Assembly: GCA_020637895.1 (NCBI GenBank)
Contig: JACKJP010000006.1
Location: 62,001 to 126,000 of the forward strand
Direction of reading: 5' to 3'
DNA from: Rhodobiaceae bacterium
GTDB taxonomy: Bacteria > Pseudomonadota > Alphaproteobacteria > Rhizobiales > Tepidamorphaceae
Length of the DNA: 64,000 bases
Shown: in pieces, positions 17,219-25,317 of the stretch
Layout of the letters: each line of letters starts with the position of its first letter
Numbering within the stretch: position 1 is the stretch's first letter
Made by a program: the position numbers and the translations under genes
The notes under the pieces: model-generated
Seen by the model: the letters and a program-made list of their open reading frames with translations, nothing else
What the model was told of the DNA's origin: nothing
Database searches by the model: none

Positions 17219-17221
17219 GTT

Positions 17222-18214
17222 TTACCGCCACCTTTTCGTTTCAAAGGCTCCTCGAGTTTCCTTCTGGCCTTCGGTCAGCGCTACAAGATCGGCGATGTTC
17301 GGTGTCTGCCCGTGTCGAATGTCATCCAACGCACTGCGAAAGGCTGAAACGACTGTGCGCACGTAAGACTTGGATCGTTGCCGTCCCTCGATCTTCAAGG
17401 CATCCACACCCGCTTCGATCAACTCTGGTAGAAGGTGCGACAGGTTGAGACTGACCGGTTCCTCGAAAGCGTAGTAACCTTCGGGTCGGTGAGAGCCGAT
17501 GTAGCGCCCCTTGCAGATCGTTGGGTATCCGGCTTTCTCACCCGCGCCGATACAGTCGAGCGTGAAACCGCCAAGGCGCGAACACATGGAGCCATCCTCG
17601 TCCTGCACATATTCCACATCCGAGGCGGGTGAACAGACGCCATCCATATTGGTGGACTGGCCAGTGAGGTAATTGGTCAGGCTGCAACGACCCTCGACCA
17701 TGAGTCCGTGATTGCCGAAGATGAAGGTTTCAATCTCGCAATGGATTTCTCGCCGAATTTGACGGATCTCAGGGATGGTCAGGATACGAGGCAAGACCAC
17801 TCGCTTGACGCCGAAGTGCTTGCAATAATAGCGAATTGCTTCCGGACTCGACGCAGCGGCCTGGACTGAAAGATGCAGCCGAATATCTGGATGGGCGCGC
17901 GCAACGTAGTCGGCCAAGCCCATGTCAGCGACAATAAACGCATCCACTCCAACATGCGCGCCGACATCCGCGGCGGAACGCCAAAGGTCTACCTTGCCGG
18001 CAGGGGGGTATGTGTTGATCGTCAGCAGTACCTTTGTGCCACGGGAGCGTGCATATGAAACTCCACGGGCCAACTCATCGGCGGTAAAGTTAAGACCCGG
18101 AAAATTGCGAGCGTTCGTGGCATCTTGAAAACCGCAGTAGACAGCATCTGCCCCTGCATCCACAGCGGTGCGAAGAGCGGCGGGGGTGCCGGCGGGGCAG
18201 ATCAGTTCGGTCAT
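17222..18214 (-). CDS. ubiU: O2-independent ubiquinone hydroxylation protein UbiU
   Basis: This 330-residue U32-family protein starts 'MTELICPAGTPAALRTAVDAGADAVYCGF' and has the family core 'GRCSLTNYLTGQ' (Cys177), 'GVCSPA' (Cys194) and 'PTICKGRY' (Cys237). By hand alignment with E. coli UbiU as I remember it, the first cluster ligand (Cys169 there, in a 'SLC' context) is replaced by 'NHG' here. Extra cysteines at 211 and 221 or His169 might substitute. The gene overlaps ubiT by 4 bases and is followed 3 bases later by ubiV. It partners UbiV. Confidence 0.93.
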   Translation of the reverse strand: MTELICPAGTPAALRTAVDAGADAVYCGFQDATNARNFPGLNFTADELARGVSYARSRGTKVLLTINTYPPAGKVDLWRSAADVGAHVGVDAFIVADMGLADYVARAHPDIRLHLSVQAAASSPEAIRYYCKHFGVKRVVLPRILTIPEIRQIRREIHCEIETFIFGNHGLMVEGRCSLTNYLTGQSTNMDGVCSPASDVEYVQDEDGSMCSRLGGFTLDCIGAGEKAGYPTICKGRYIGSHRPEGYYAFEEPVSLNLSHLLPELIEAGVDALKIEGRQRSKSYVRTVVSAFRSALDDIRHGQTPNIADLVALTEGQKETRGAFETKRWR

Positions 18215-18750
18215 GCCTGAGCCAGTTTTTCGGCGCTATGACGTCGAAGGTACATCTGGCGGAGTCTGCCAAGGATAGCGCGTCCGGGCGGTCCGAACAT
18301 GTTGGCTACTTCTTCCGCTATGGACCCATCCAAATCGTCGAGTGCGTTGCGTAGACGCACTATGGCTTCTGTATCACCCGAGACTTCCAGATCACGGGAG
18401 AAGAAGGCCGCATCGCCATCTTCGGACGAATCGAGCAATCGAAGCAGTGTCAGGAACCGACCCCGGATCGTCGCACCGGCGTCCGGCGTTACATCTCGAG
18501 AAACAGCACGTAGAAGCGGCTCTAGAGGATCGGGGCGCAGATGCAACGCAAACGGGAAGTCGATTGGGTCAATGAGATAATCTATTGTCCGATATGAGCC
18601 GAGCCGCTCGAACAGGTTCGGGTGGCGCGTTGCGATCTGGCGGACGACCCGTCGCAAGAGCGGCTGAACGAGGGCGCAGGACATCAGCGTGATTGTCTCT
18701 GCACGGGGCAAGCGCGGGATAGCGGCCTTGTCAGGATTCAGGTGCTTCAT
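18211..18750 (-). CDS. ubiT: Anaerobic ubiquinone accessory protein UbiT (SCP2 domain)
   Basis: This 179-residue protein has an SCP2 lipid-binding domain beginning near residue 50 ('DPIDFPFALHLRPDPLEPLLRAV') with 'RLRNALDDLDGSIAEEVANMFGPPGRAILGRL' at the end. UbiT binds hydrophobic ubiquinone intermediates and feeds UbiUV. It overlaps ubiU by 4 bases. A 227-base gap precedes it. Confidence 0.92.
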   Translation of the reverse strand: MKHLNPDKAAIPRLPRAETITLMSCALVQPLLRRVVRQIATRHPNLFERLGSYRTIDYLIDPIDFPFALHLRPDPLEPLLRAVSRDVTPDAGATIRGRFLTLLRLLDSSEDGDAAFFSRDLEVSGDTEAIVRLRNALDDLDGSIAEEVANMFGPPGRAILGRLRQMYLRRHSAEKLAQA

Positions 18751-18977
18751 TGAACAATCTCCCAGAGCGGATGCGGCACGGCGGCTTCACGCCGAAGGCG
18801 CGAACAAATGCCTGGCCGCTCCGCGAGTTTCACTTTGTCTTGAGAAAAAGTTCTCCCAATTTGCAAAGGCGAAATTGCTTTGTCGCCAGAGCGTTGCGCC
18901 GTAGGCCGTCCGTGTCAGTTGTTGCAAGCCCTGCATGAGCAATCGGCCATTGTGTGGCGGTGAATGGGCGTACCGCA

Positions 18978-19343
18978 TCACATGTCCCAACCAGTTCGTC
19001 GGGCTGCTGCGGCGCCTGCAATAGCAAGTTCTGCGATATCTTCGAACAGATCTGCAATTTCGTTGAAAGCTGAGCGATCGGGTTCGTTGGGAAGAAGAGC
19101 GTCAAGTTCATCAAGCAGGTCAAGCACGCTTCCGATCGCGTTTCGCATCCTCACCGCATCGGCAAGCCCCGCGGTGCGGCGGATCATCTCCTGTTCTGAT
19201 CGAATTCGGTCCAGCAAGTCCTGCGCCACCTTTTGGCACTTGCAATCAAGTCCGGATTCCGCAAGGCCTAGACGGATAGCGTCTAGGTCCGATTTAGGTC
19301 GTCGCTCTGCGACAGTCAGCGCTGAGATTGCAAGATTTCGCAT
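18978..19343 (-). CDS. Hypothetical helical protein upstream of ubiTUV
   Basis: This 121-residue protein is almost entirely helical and acidic, with one cysteine pair 'LDCKCQKVAQDLLDRI'. It has no membrane segment and no recognised family. A GGAGG site precedes ATG 19343, which is preferred to the longer frame from 19415. The gene is divergent from a Crp/Fnr gene with a perfect dyad between them, and upstream of ubiT on the same strand, so it may share anaerobic control. The intervening 227 bases hold no clear terminator. Confidence 0.65.
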   Translation of the reverse strand: MRNLAISALTVAERRPKSDLDAIRLGLAESGLDCKCQKVAQDLLDRIRSEQEMIRRTAGLADAVRMRNAIGSVLDLLDELDALLPNEPDRSAFNEIADLFEDIAELAIAGAAAARRTGWDM

Positions 19344-19449
19344 TGGTAGTATTCCTCCACCACTTGTCGTGAGGGACTTGGTTATCTGCCCGTCTCTGGC
19401 GGTGCGTAGAACCATCGCACAATGTGTAGCGCGTACGGAGAATCCTCTA

Positions 19450-19465
19450 TTTGCGTAGACGCAAA
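19450..19465. promoter_or_regulatory. Crp/Fnr-type dyad TTTGCGT-N2-ACGCAAA
   Basis: Two perfect 7-bp arms around a 2-bp centre sit 51 bases before the start of the adjacent Crp/Fnr gene and 106 bases before the divergent hypothetical gene. The classic FNR site is TTGAT-N4-ATCAA. This one is TTGCG-N4-CGCAA, with the same geometry and different edge bases, matching the neighbour's altered recognition helix. Confidence 0.6.
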
Positions 19466-19516
19466 GAAATTATAGAAACTGGAGCATGCCCGTCGCGATG
19501 AATGGAGGCAGCTTCT

Positions 19517-20218
19517 ATGCCATCGTTGGACAGGTCCGTCCTGGAAAGACTTCCGACTTTTCGCCGGATGGCCGGCGAAGACATCGACATGTTGCTCAAG
19601 GACGCTCATCCCTCGCGGTTCTCGAAGAACTCGGAGATTTTTTCTCAAGGGGAAGAGGCGCGTTCGTTCTTTCTTCTTATTTCAGGTCATGTGCGGGTGG
19701 TCAGAACATCCGCGCAAGGCGACAAGGTCATAGTTCGCCATATCAATGAAGGTGAACTGATGGGGATCGCTATAGCTATGGAAAGAGCGGTCTATCCGGC
19801 GAGCGCAATCGCGATAGTCGAATGTCTGGTGCTCAACTGGCCCAATAGCGCCTGGCCCTCGCTAAAGTCTAAAGTTCCGGGATTTGGGACTGCGGTTTAC
19901 CGAACGATTGGCCAAAGATTTCAGGAAACCCATGATCGCGTGCTGGAAATGGCGAGCGAGCAGGTTGAGCAGCGTGTCGCGCGCGCGATGCTGCGTTTGA
20001 TGAACGAAGCTGGCCGTCAAACTGCTGACGGGATGGAGATCGACTTTCCAATTACCCGGCAGGAAATTGCCGAAATGGCGGGGACAACGCTGCATATGGT
20101 CAGCCGGTTGCTAAGCGTCTGGAAGGATCAGGGATTGGTGCGCGGCGCGAGACAAAAGATTGTGATTTCCAATCCACATGGACTGATGCGTGTTGCCGAA
20201 AGGCACCGTGATGAGTGA
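19517..20218 (+). CDS. Crp/Fnr-family regulator, cysteine-cluster-free
   Basis: This 233-residue protein has an N-terminal cyclic-nucleotide-binding-like beta roll ('ARSFFLLISGHVRVVRTSAQGDKVIVRHINEGELMG') and a C-terminal helix-turn-helix 'TRQEIAEMAGTTLHMVSRLLSVWKDQGLV'. The recognition helix has His-x2-Ser-Arg where FNR has Glu-x2-Ser-Arg. It lacks the N-terminal cysteines of FNR, so it does not hold that O2-sensing cluster; DNR/NNR-like NO sensing is possible. GGAGG at 19504 with 8-nt spacing favours ATG 19517 over ATG 19502. Targets may include its own gene and the anaerobic genes around it. Confidence 0.85.
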   Translation: MPSLDRSVLERLPTFRRMAGEDIDMLLKDAHPSRFSKNSEIFSQGEEARSFFLLISGHVRVVRTSAQGDKVIVRHINEGELMGIAIAMERAVYPASAIAIVECLVLNWPNSAWPSLKSKVPGFGTAVYRTIGQRFQETHDRVLEMASEQVEQRVARAMLRLMNEAGRQTADGMEIDFPITRQEIAEMAGTTLHMVSRLLSVWKDQGLVRGARQKIVISNPHGLMRVAERHRDE

Positions 20219-20296
20219 TAGGAAGATGCGGGTGCTTCATACGCGGTTATCGCGACAACAACTTCGCGTTGGCGATAGGCGCTGAAATGACGGTTC

Positions 20297-20725
20297 CTAG
20301 TCAGGGATCAAGTTGCCTGCAGCCTGCCGCAGTCGCTTCGTTTCTTCAAAACGCTTCGTTACGTCCCGCAACGTGGCGGCCATTCCGATCATCCTGCCGT
20401 TGGGCTCGCGGAACGGCGTGATGGAAAATTCGACGGAGATCCGACCGCCATCCTTCTTGATGGCGGGCACCGACAGCAGATCACCGACACCATAGCGCGT
20501 GTAGCCTGTGCGTATGGTCTGTGCGTAGCCTTCCCAGTGACGCGCCCTAAGGGTCTGCGGAATTATGATATCGAGCGAGCGGCCAATGGCGTCGTCCTCG
20601 CCATAGCCGAAGATGCGTTCGCATCCCCGGTTCCACAGCTGTATAATCCCATCGCAATCAGCAAACAGGATGGCGTCCGGCGTCTCCATCAGGAGCCGTT
20701 CCGCGAATTCGACCGAGCTCAACAT
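20297..20725 (-). CDS. Single PAS-domain protein
   Basis: This 142-residue protein is one PAS domain ('FAERLLMETPDAILFADCDGIIQLWNRGCERIFGYGEDDAIGRSL') followed by a PAC-like segment 'RISVEFSITPFREPNGRMIGMAATLRDVTKRFEE'. No kinase or output domain is attached. It follows nnrS by 25 bases on the same strand and is probably its last operon partner. It may sense redox or gas through a bound cofactor, but no heme-binding residue stands out. Confidence 0.85.
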   Translation of the reverse strand: MLSSVEFAERLLMETPDAILFADCDGIIQLWNRGCERIFGYGEDDAIGRSLDIIIPQTLRARHWEGYAQTIRTGYTRYGVGDLLSVPAIKKDGGRISVEFSITPFREPNGRMIGMAATLRDVTKRFEETKRLRQAAGNLIPD

Positions 20726-20750
20726 ACTCCCTCGCGGCGCTTACTCATCG

Positions 20751-21950
20751 TCATGACGCCGGTCGCGGCTGCAACAGGGCGGGACCGTAGAACAGAACGA
20801 AGCCTGAATAAGCCGCGATCCAGGTGAGCCCGGCAACAATGTACAAATTCATCGCATGTTCCGGCCATTGCCCCGCTGCCAGCCGCGACACGACCGAGAT
20901 CAGCAGCGCTATATAGATTGCGAGGGTGCCGCGGCCTGCCGTGAGGCGGCGCCCGGTATGTCCGAGCGTGGCGCGGGTCATGACCGCCACCGTCATCAGC
21001 CCGATCGCGCCGACCAGCCAAAAGTGCAAGGCCGACGCCGTGCCGATCGTGTCGGGCCTAAGTATTTCGATTGCGATCGTCCACGCGCCGAGCGGCAAGC
21101 ATGCATAGCCGACATGAAGTATCCAGAGCAGCGGCTCGCGCGCGGTGCGGTGCCCCGACCATCGCAAGAGCCGGGCGACATGGAGCGCTCCCGCCACGAA
21201 CATGAGTGCCGCAGAGAACCGGGATTGAGGCAGGAGGATCCAGGTGACGATGGCGAGCAGCAAGCCAAGGATCGCCAGCCTGTCGAAGCCCTGCATCGGT
21301 GGCGTCGGTAGGTTCTTGATGCGCCGGCCGACGAGCCAGTTACGCGTGAAGGACGGAATGATGCGTCCACCGATCACCGCGATCATCATGATCGCCGCGC
21401 CGAGACCGATCCTCAACCCGTAGCCCTCGGCAGCATAGTGGCCCCTCGCGGCCTCCAAGTGAAAGACGGCATTGCCGAGCGCGAAGACGGCAAGCATCGC
21501 GAGAACGATCAAGTTTCGCCAGTTCCGCCCGGTCACGATTTCGCGCCCGAGCACAGCCAGAAGTGCGACCGGTAGGGCGACGTCCGCGATTGCCACGACA
21601 ACGGGCGAAAGGTGGATTGAAAACAAGACCGCGAACCTGCCCAGAATCCACAGCGAGACAAGCCCTCCAAGAGGCCAGCCCACGATGGGAAGCCGTCCCG
21701 TCCAGTTGGGTACCGCAGTCAGCAGGAACCCCGAGATCGGGGCGATCAGATAACCGAAGAGAAGTTCGTGCGCGTGCCAGCTCGCCGGATCAAAACGTGA
21801 AGGCAACGTGATGTTGCCGGTGAGCGTCAGCACCCAAAGCACCATCGCCGCCACGGCCCAGAGGGCGGCGCCCAGGAAGAAGGGCCGAAAGCCGAACGTC
21901 AGCACGGCGGGGCCGCGCCAGGCACGAATCTGTTCGCTTGTGCTCGTCAT
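20751..21950 (-). CDS. nnrS: NnrS-family heme/NO-tolerance membrane protein
   Basis: This 399-residue polytopic protein has about 12 hydrophobic helices and the family motif 'SWHAHELLFGYLIAPISGFLLTAVPNWTGR'. NnrS is a heme- and copper-containing membrane protein that protects cells against NO stress. It overlaps the DUF488 gene by 4 bases and is followed by the PAS gene. The unit is divergent from nsrR, which fits NO-responsive control. Confidence 0.92.
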   Translation of the reverse strand: MTSTSEQIRAWRGPAVLTFGFRPFFLGAALWAVAAMVLWVLTLTGNITLPSRFDPASWHAHELLFGYLIAPISGFLLTAVPNWTGRLPIVGWPLGGLVSLWILGRFAVLFSIHLSPVVVAIADVALPVALLAVLGREIVTGRNWRNLIVLAMLAVFALGNAVFHLEAARGHYAAEGYGLRIGLGAAIMMIAVIGGRIIPSFTRNWLVGRRIKNLPTPPMQGFDRLAILGLLLAIVTWILLPQSRFSAALMFVAGALHVARLLRWSGHRTAREPLLWILHVGYACLPLGAWTIAIEILRPDTIGTASALHFWLVGAIGLMTVAVMTRATLGHTGRRLTAGRGTLAIYIALLISVVSRLAAGQWPEHAMNLYIVAGLTWIAAYSGFVLFYGPALLQPRPAS

Positions 21951-22342
21951 TCGCTATCCTTTCGGGGCCGCTCCGCTTGCCCGGGTAGCTGAGAGAGGTA
22001 GTCACGCAACACGACGGCATTGTTGCGGTCGCGGTCCGCCGCAGCATAGAGCAGGGTGACCGAACCGTGCCGCGTCCATTCCATACAGCGCCACAGATCA
22101 TCGCTGCCGGCCGCGAGCTCGTCGACGTAACGCTCGCGAAAGCCATCCCACTTCTTAGGATCGTGGCCAAACCATTTGCGCAACCGGGTGCTGGGTGCGA
22201 CATCGGGCAGCCATGCATCATAGTGAAGCCGGGATTTGCTCAGCCCTCGCGGCCATAATCTATCGACCAGCAATCGCGCGCCATCCGCGGGTGTGGGTGC
22301 ATCATAGACACGTGCGATCCTGATCTGTGATTGCGTGCTCAT
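21947..22342 (-). CDS. DUF488-family protein
   Basis: This 131-residue protein starts 'IRIARVYDAPTPADGARLLVDRLWPRGLSKSRLHYDAWLPDVAPS' and contains 'LRKWFGHDPKKWDGFRERYVDEL', the DUF488 pattern. The family is of unknown function and is repeatedly found near NO-related genes. It heads the minus-strand unit DUF488-nnrS-PAS and shares an intergenic region with nsrR. Confidence 0.9.
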   Translation of the reverse strand: MSTQSQIRIARVYDAPTPADGARLLVDRLWPRGLSKSRLHYDAWLPDVAPSTRLRKWFGHDPKKWDGFRERYVDELAAGSDDLWRCMEWTRHGSVTLLYAAADRDRNNAVVLRDYLSQLPGQAERPRKDSE

Positions 22343-22460
22343 GCGTTCGGGGGCGAGAACCTAGAGGCTGTTATGAACCTTGATTTGGGCTGCGTCTGGG
22401 GAACGCGAGCCTTTGCAATCCCCCGGATGGGGATTGAAACAAGAGTTATATCTGTTAATA

Positions 22461-22475
22461 GGTATTGTAAATACC
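22461..22475. promoter_or_regulatory. GGTATT-N3-AATACC dyad, candidate NsrR operator
   Basis: Perfect 6-bp arms with a 3-bp centre lie 24 bases before the nsrR start, in a local AT-rich block. Size, base content and place suit an NsrR-type or Rrf2-type operator that could control nsrR-ccoNOP and the divergent DUF488-nnrS unit. Confidence 0.5.
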
Positions 22476-22499
22476 AATTCACTCTTGCAACGAGGTCAC

Positions 22500-22913
22500 A
22501 TGCGTCTGACGTCTTTCACCGACTATGGCCTGCGGATGCTGATGAGAATGGCCAGCGCCCCCGATAGGGCTTTCTCGACAGCCGAGCTCGCCGTCGAGTT
22601 CGGCCTTTCCCGCAATCACCTGGCGAAGATCATGCAGCGGCTCGCCGGCGGCGGAATCGTCGAAACGCGCCGTGGCGGCGCGGGCGGTGCGGTCCTATGC
22701 AAAGCGCCCGAAGCCATCCGTCTTGGCGATGTCGTGCGGTTGCTGGAACAGGGCCAACCTTTGGTCGAGTGCCTGGGCCCCACGGGTGGACAATGCACGA
22801 TCGAGGGTTGCTGCCGGCTCAAATTGCGGCTTCGCAGGGCCGAAGCCAGATTTGTGGAAGATCTCAACCAGTCGACTCTCGCGGACGTCTCGTTGCCGCG
22901 TCTGGCAGCCTGA
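22500..22913 (+). CDS. nsrR: Rrf2-family NO-sensing repressor NsrR
   Basis: This 137-residue protein starts 'MRLTSFTDYGLRMLMRMASAPDRAFSTAELAVEFGLSRNHLAKIMQRLAGGGIVETRRG', the Rrf2 winged helix. Three cluster cysteines follow in 'ECLGPTGGQCTIEGCCRLK'. NsrR holds an Fe-S cluster destroyed by NO, which releases repression. CGAGG precedes ATG 22500; the longer frame from 22380 is rejected. It lies 18 bases before ccoN and divergent from the DUF488-nnrS-PAS unit. Co-transcription of an NO sensor with an oxidase is unusual. Confidence 0.88.
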   Translation: MRLTSFTDYGLRMLMRMASAPDRAFSTAELAVEFGLSRNHLAKIMQRLAGGGIVETRRGGAGGAVLCKAPEAIRLGDVVRLLEQGQPLVECLGPTGGQCTIEGCCRLKLRLRRAEARFVEDLNQSTLADVSLPRLAA

Positions 22914-22931
22914 AGAAAGGGAAACGCGGAA

Positions 22932-24557
22932 ATGGCGGACACCCTGAGCCTCTTCGAGCGGCGGTTTGCTCTCCTTCTGTCGATTCTACTGGCCGCGATG
23001 GGGATGACGATGGTCGCCGCCGCGCGACATGGCGTGATGGCCGTGCACGGCTTCATCACAATTGCACTTGGCGTCGGTCTGGTTCTCGCGCTGGGCCGCG
23101 TCTACTACTCAGCGCCACCGGTTGCGGAACGCGCGGGCCGGTTCTACGACGCACCAACGCGTCTGGGGATCGCGATGACCCTCATCTGGGCGATAATCGG
23201 CATGGGGGCGGGCGTTTGGGTTTCGGCTCTGCTTTACTGGCCGGACGCCACGCCAGCCGTGCCCTGGACCAGTTTCGGCCGGCTGCGCCCCGTTCATACG
23301 ACCGGCATCATTTTCGGCTTCGGCGGCAACGCGCTCATCGCCACCTCCTTCCATGTACTGCAGCGTACATCGCGCGCCCGTCTGGCCGGTTCCGTCAGTC
23401 CGTGGTTCGTCCTGATCGGTTACAATCTGTTCTGTGTCTGGGCGGTGACCGGATATCTGATGGGCAGCACCCAATCCAAGGAATATGCCGAAGCCGAATG
23501 GTATGCGGATCTGTGGCTCGTCGTGGTCTGGGTGACTTATTTCGTGCTTTACATGCGCACGCTGGCCCGGCGTGAGGAACCGCACATCTATGTCGCCAAC
23601 TGGTATTACCTAGCGTTCATCCTCGTCGTGGCGATGCTGCATATCGTCAACAATCTCGCGCTGCCACTCAGGCTGAACGCGGCGGAGAGCCTGCCTGTCT
23701 GGTCAGGTGTGCAGGATGCCATGGTGCAGTGGTGGTACGGCCACAATGCGGTGGCCTTCTTTCTGACCGCCGGCTTCCTGGGGATGCTATACTATTTCCT
23801 ACCCGTGCGATCCGGGCGGCCGATCTGGTCCTACAGGCTGTCGATCGTCAGCTTCTGGGGGATCACGTTCTTTTATATCTGGGTCGGTTCTCACCATCTA
23901 CACTACACCGCCTTGCCCTATTGGGTGCAGACACTCGGCATGACCTTCTCGGTGATGCTGCTCGTACCGTCCTGGGCGTCGGCGGGCAACGCCATCGCCA
24001 CGCTGAACGGAGCCTGGAACAAGGTCCGCGACGACGCCACCCTGCGCTTCATGTTCGTGGCCGCCGTATTCTACGGGCTGTCCACTTTCGAAGGCTCGTT
24101 CCTCGCCATAAGGCCGGTAAACTCCCTGAGCCACTATACGGATTGGACGGTTGGACATGTTCACTCGGGAACCCTGGGCTGGGTTGCCATGATCGTCTTC
24201 GGCGCAATCTACACGCTGGTTCCACAACTTTCGGGACGCGAGACGATGGCATCGTCACGTGCGGTCGAGTGGCACTTCTGGCTCGCTGTCGCGGGCACGC
24301 TGATCTATGTTGTAGCGATGTGGAACGCAGGAATAACGCAAGGCTTGATGTGGCGCGCATACAATGAAAACGGCGCATTGTCCTATAGCTTTGTCCAGTC
24401 TGTCGAGAAGATGGCTCCCTATTATCTCCTGCGCACGATCGGTGGGGCTCTATTCCTCGCCGGGGCCGTGATCTGCGTGCTGAATTGTCGCGCGACGGTC
24501 CTCTTGGCAAAGGGCGAAGCGGCGGACCGGCCACTCGTCCGGCAGCCGGCGGAGTAG
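22932..24557 (+). CDS. ccoN: cbb3-type cytochrome c oxidase subunit I
   Basis: This 541-residue protein has about 12-14 membrane helices. Expected heme-copper features are present: 'RPVHTTGIIFGFGGNAL', 'WWYGHNAVAFFLTAGFLG', the histidine pair with tyrosine in 'GSHHLHYTALPYW', the proton-path glutamate in 'GLSTFEGS', and the heme ligands in 'DWTVGHVHSGTLGW'. It differs from housekeeping CcoN in many positions ('SFLAIRPVNSL' where P. denitrificans has 'PMMSIKTVNAL'), suggesting a separate clade. It lies between nsrR and ccoO. cbb3 oxidases reduce O2 with high affinity and can reduce NO. Confidence 0.92.
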   Translation: MADTLSLFERRFALLLSILLAAMGMTMVAAARHGVMAVHGFITIALGVGLVLALGRVYYSAPPVAERAGRFYDAPTRLGIAMTLIWAIIGMGAGVWVSALLYWPDATPAVPWTSFGRLRPVHTTGIIFGFGGNALIATSFHVLQRTSRARLAGSVSPWFVLIGYNLFCVWAVTGYLMGSTQSKEYAEAEWYADLWLVVVWVTYFVLYMRTLARREEPHIYVANWYYLAFILVVAMLHIVNNLALPLRLNAAESLPVWSGVQDAMVQWWYGHNAVAFFLTAGFLGMLYYFLPVRSGRPIWSYRLSIVSFWGITFFYIWVGSHHLHYTALPYWVQTLGMTFSVMLLVPSWASAGNAIATLNGAWNKVRDDATLRFMFVAAVFYGLSTFEGSFLAIRPVNSLSHYTDWTVGHVHSGTLGWVAMIVFGAIYTLVPQLSGRETMASSRAVEWHFWLAVAGTLIYVVAMWNAGITQGLMWRAYNENGALSYSFVQSVEKMAPYYLLRTIGGALFLAGAVICVLNCRATVLLAKGEAADRPLVRQPAE

Positions 24558-24561
24558 GTCG

Positions 24562-25317
24562 ATGCTGAGGCTGCACTATAATCTTGAGAAGGTCTCGATG
24601 GGGCTGGTCGTGGCCATCATCGTCGCCGCGTCCATCGGCGGTATCGTGGAAATTGCACCGCTGTTCACCATCGACGAGACGGTCGAACTGCCGGACGATC
24701 TGCGCCCGCACACACCGCTGGAACTCGCCGGACGGCATATCTACATGCGCGAGGGTTGCTATGCCTGCCACAGCCAAATGGTGCGCAGCCTCGCCGACGA
24801 GTTGGACCGCTATGGCCCTTACTCGCTGCCCTCCGAAAGCGCCTACGATCACCCAATGCTCTGGGGGTCGAAACGGACCGGGCCGGATCTTGCGCGAGTG
24901 GGAGGAAAATATTCCGACGACTGGCACGCGCGGCATCTGATCGATCCGCGGAGCGTGGTGCCGGCGTCGATCATGCCGTCCTATCCCTGGTTGAGGCGGC
25001 CGCTGGACACCGAACTCCTGCGTGAAAGGCTCGAGACGCTGGCGAAACTCGGTGTGCCCTATGACGAGGCCATGATCGGGGCGAGTCAAGCGGACGCATT
25101 AGCGCAAAGCCGTCCCGACGGGGAGGGTGCGGATGCCGTCCGCGCGCGCTACGGCGAGAAGGTCGTGATCCGCGATTTCGACGGGGATCCGTCGCGGCTG
25201 ACCGAACTCGACGCGCTCATCGCCTATCTCCAGTCGCTCGGGACGCTCACCGACGCCCCATACACAATCCTGAAAGCAAGCTCAGCTGATATCCCCGATG
25301 GGGACGGCCATGAGTGA
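24562..25317 (+). CDS. ccoO: cbb3-type oxidase subunit II, mono-heme cytochrome c
   Basis: This 251-residue protein has one N-terminal membrane anchor (about 13-35) followed by the heme c motif 'EGCYACHSQMVRSLADE' and the likely axial methionine in 'VVPASIMPSYPWL'. CcoO passes electrons from CcoP to CcoN. It starts 4 bases after ccoN and overlaps ccoP. The C-terminal part is similar in length to typical CcoO. Confidence 0.92.
   Translation: MLRLHYNLEKVSMGLVVAIIVAASIGGIVEIAPLFTIDETVELPDDLRPHTPLELAGRHIYMREGCYACHSQMVRSLADELDRYGPYSLPSESAYDHPMLWGSKRTGPDLARVGGKYSDDWHARHLIDPRSVVPASIMPSYPWLRRPLDTELLRERLETLAKLGVPYDEAMIGASQADALAQSRPDGEGADAVRARYGEKVVIRDFDGDPSRLTELDALIAYLQSLGTLTDAPYTILKASSADIPDGDGHE

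Noticed and set aside
22417..22440. Hairpin ending in GATTGAAAC that looks like a CRISPR repeat
   Set aside because: Only one copy exists, with no spacers and no cas genes in the window. The stem is short and the ending is likely chance.
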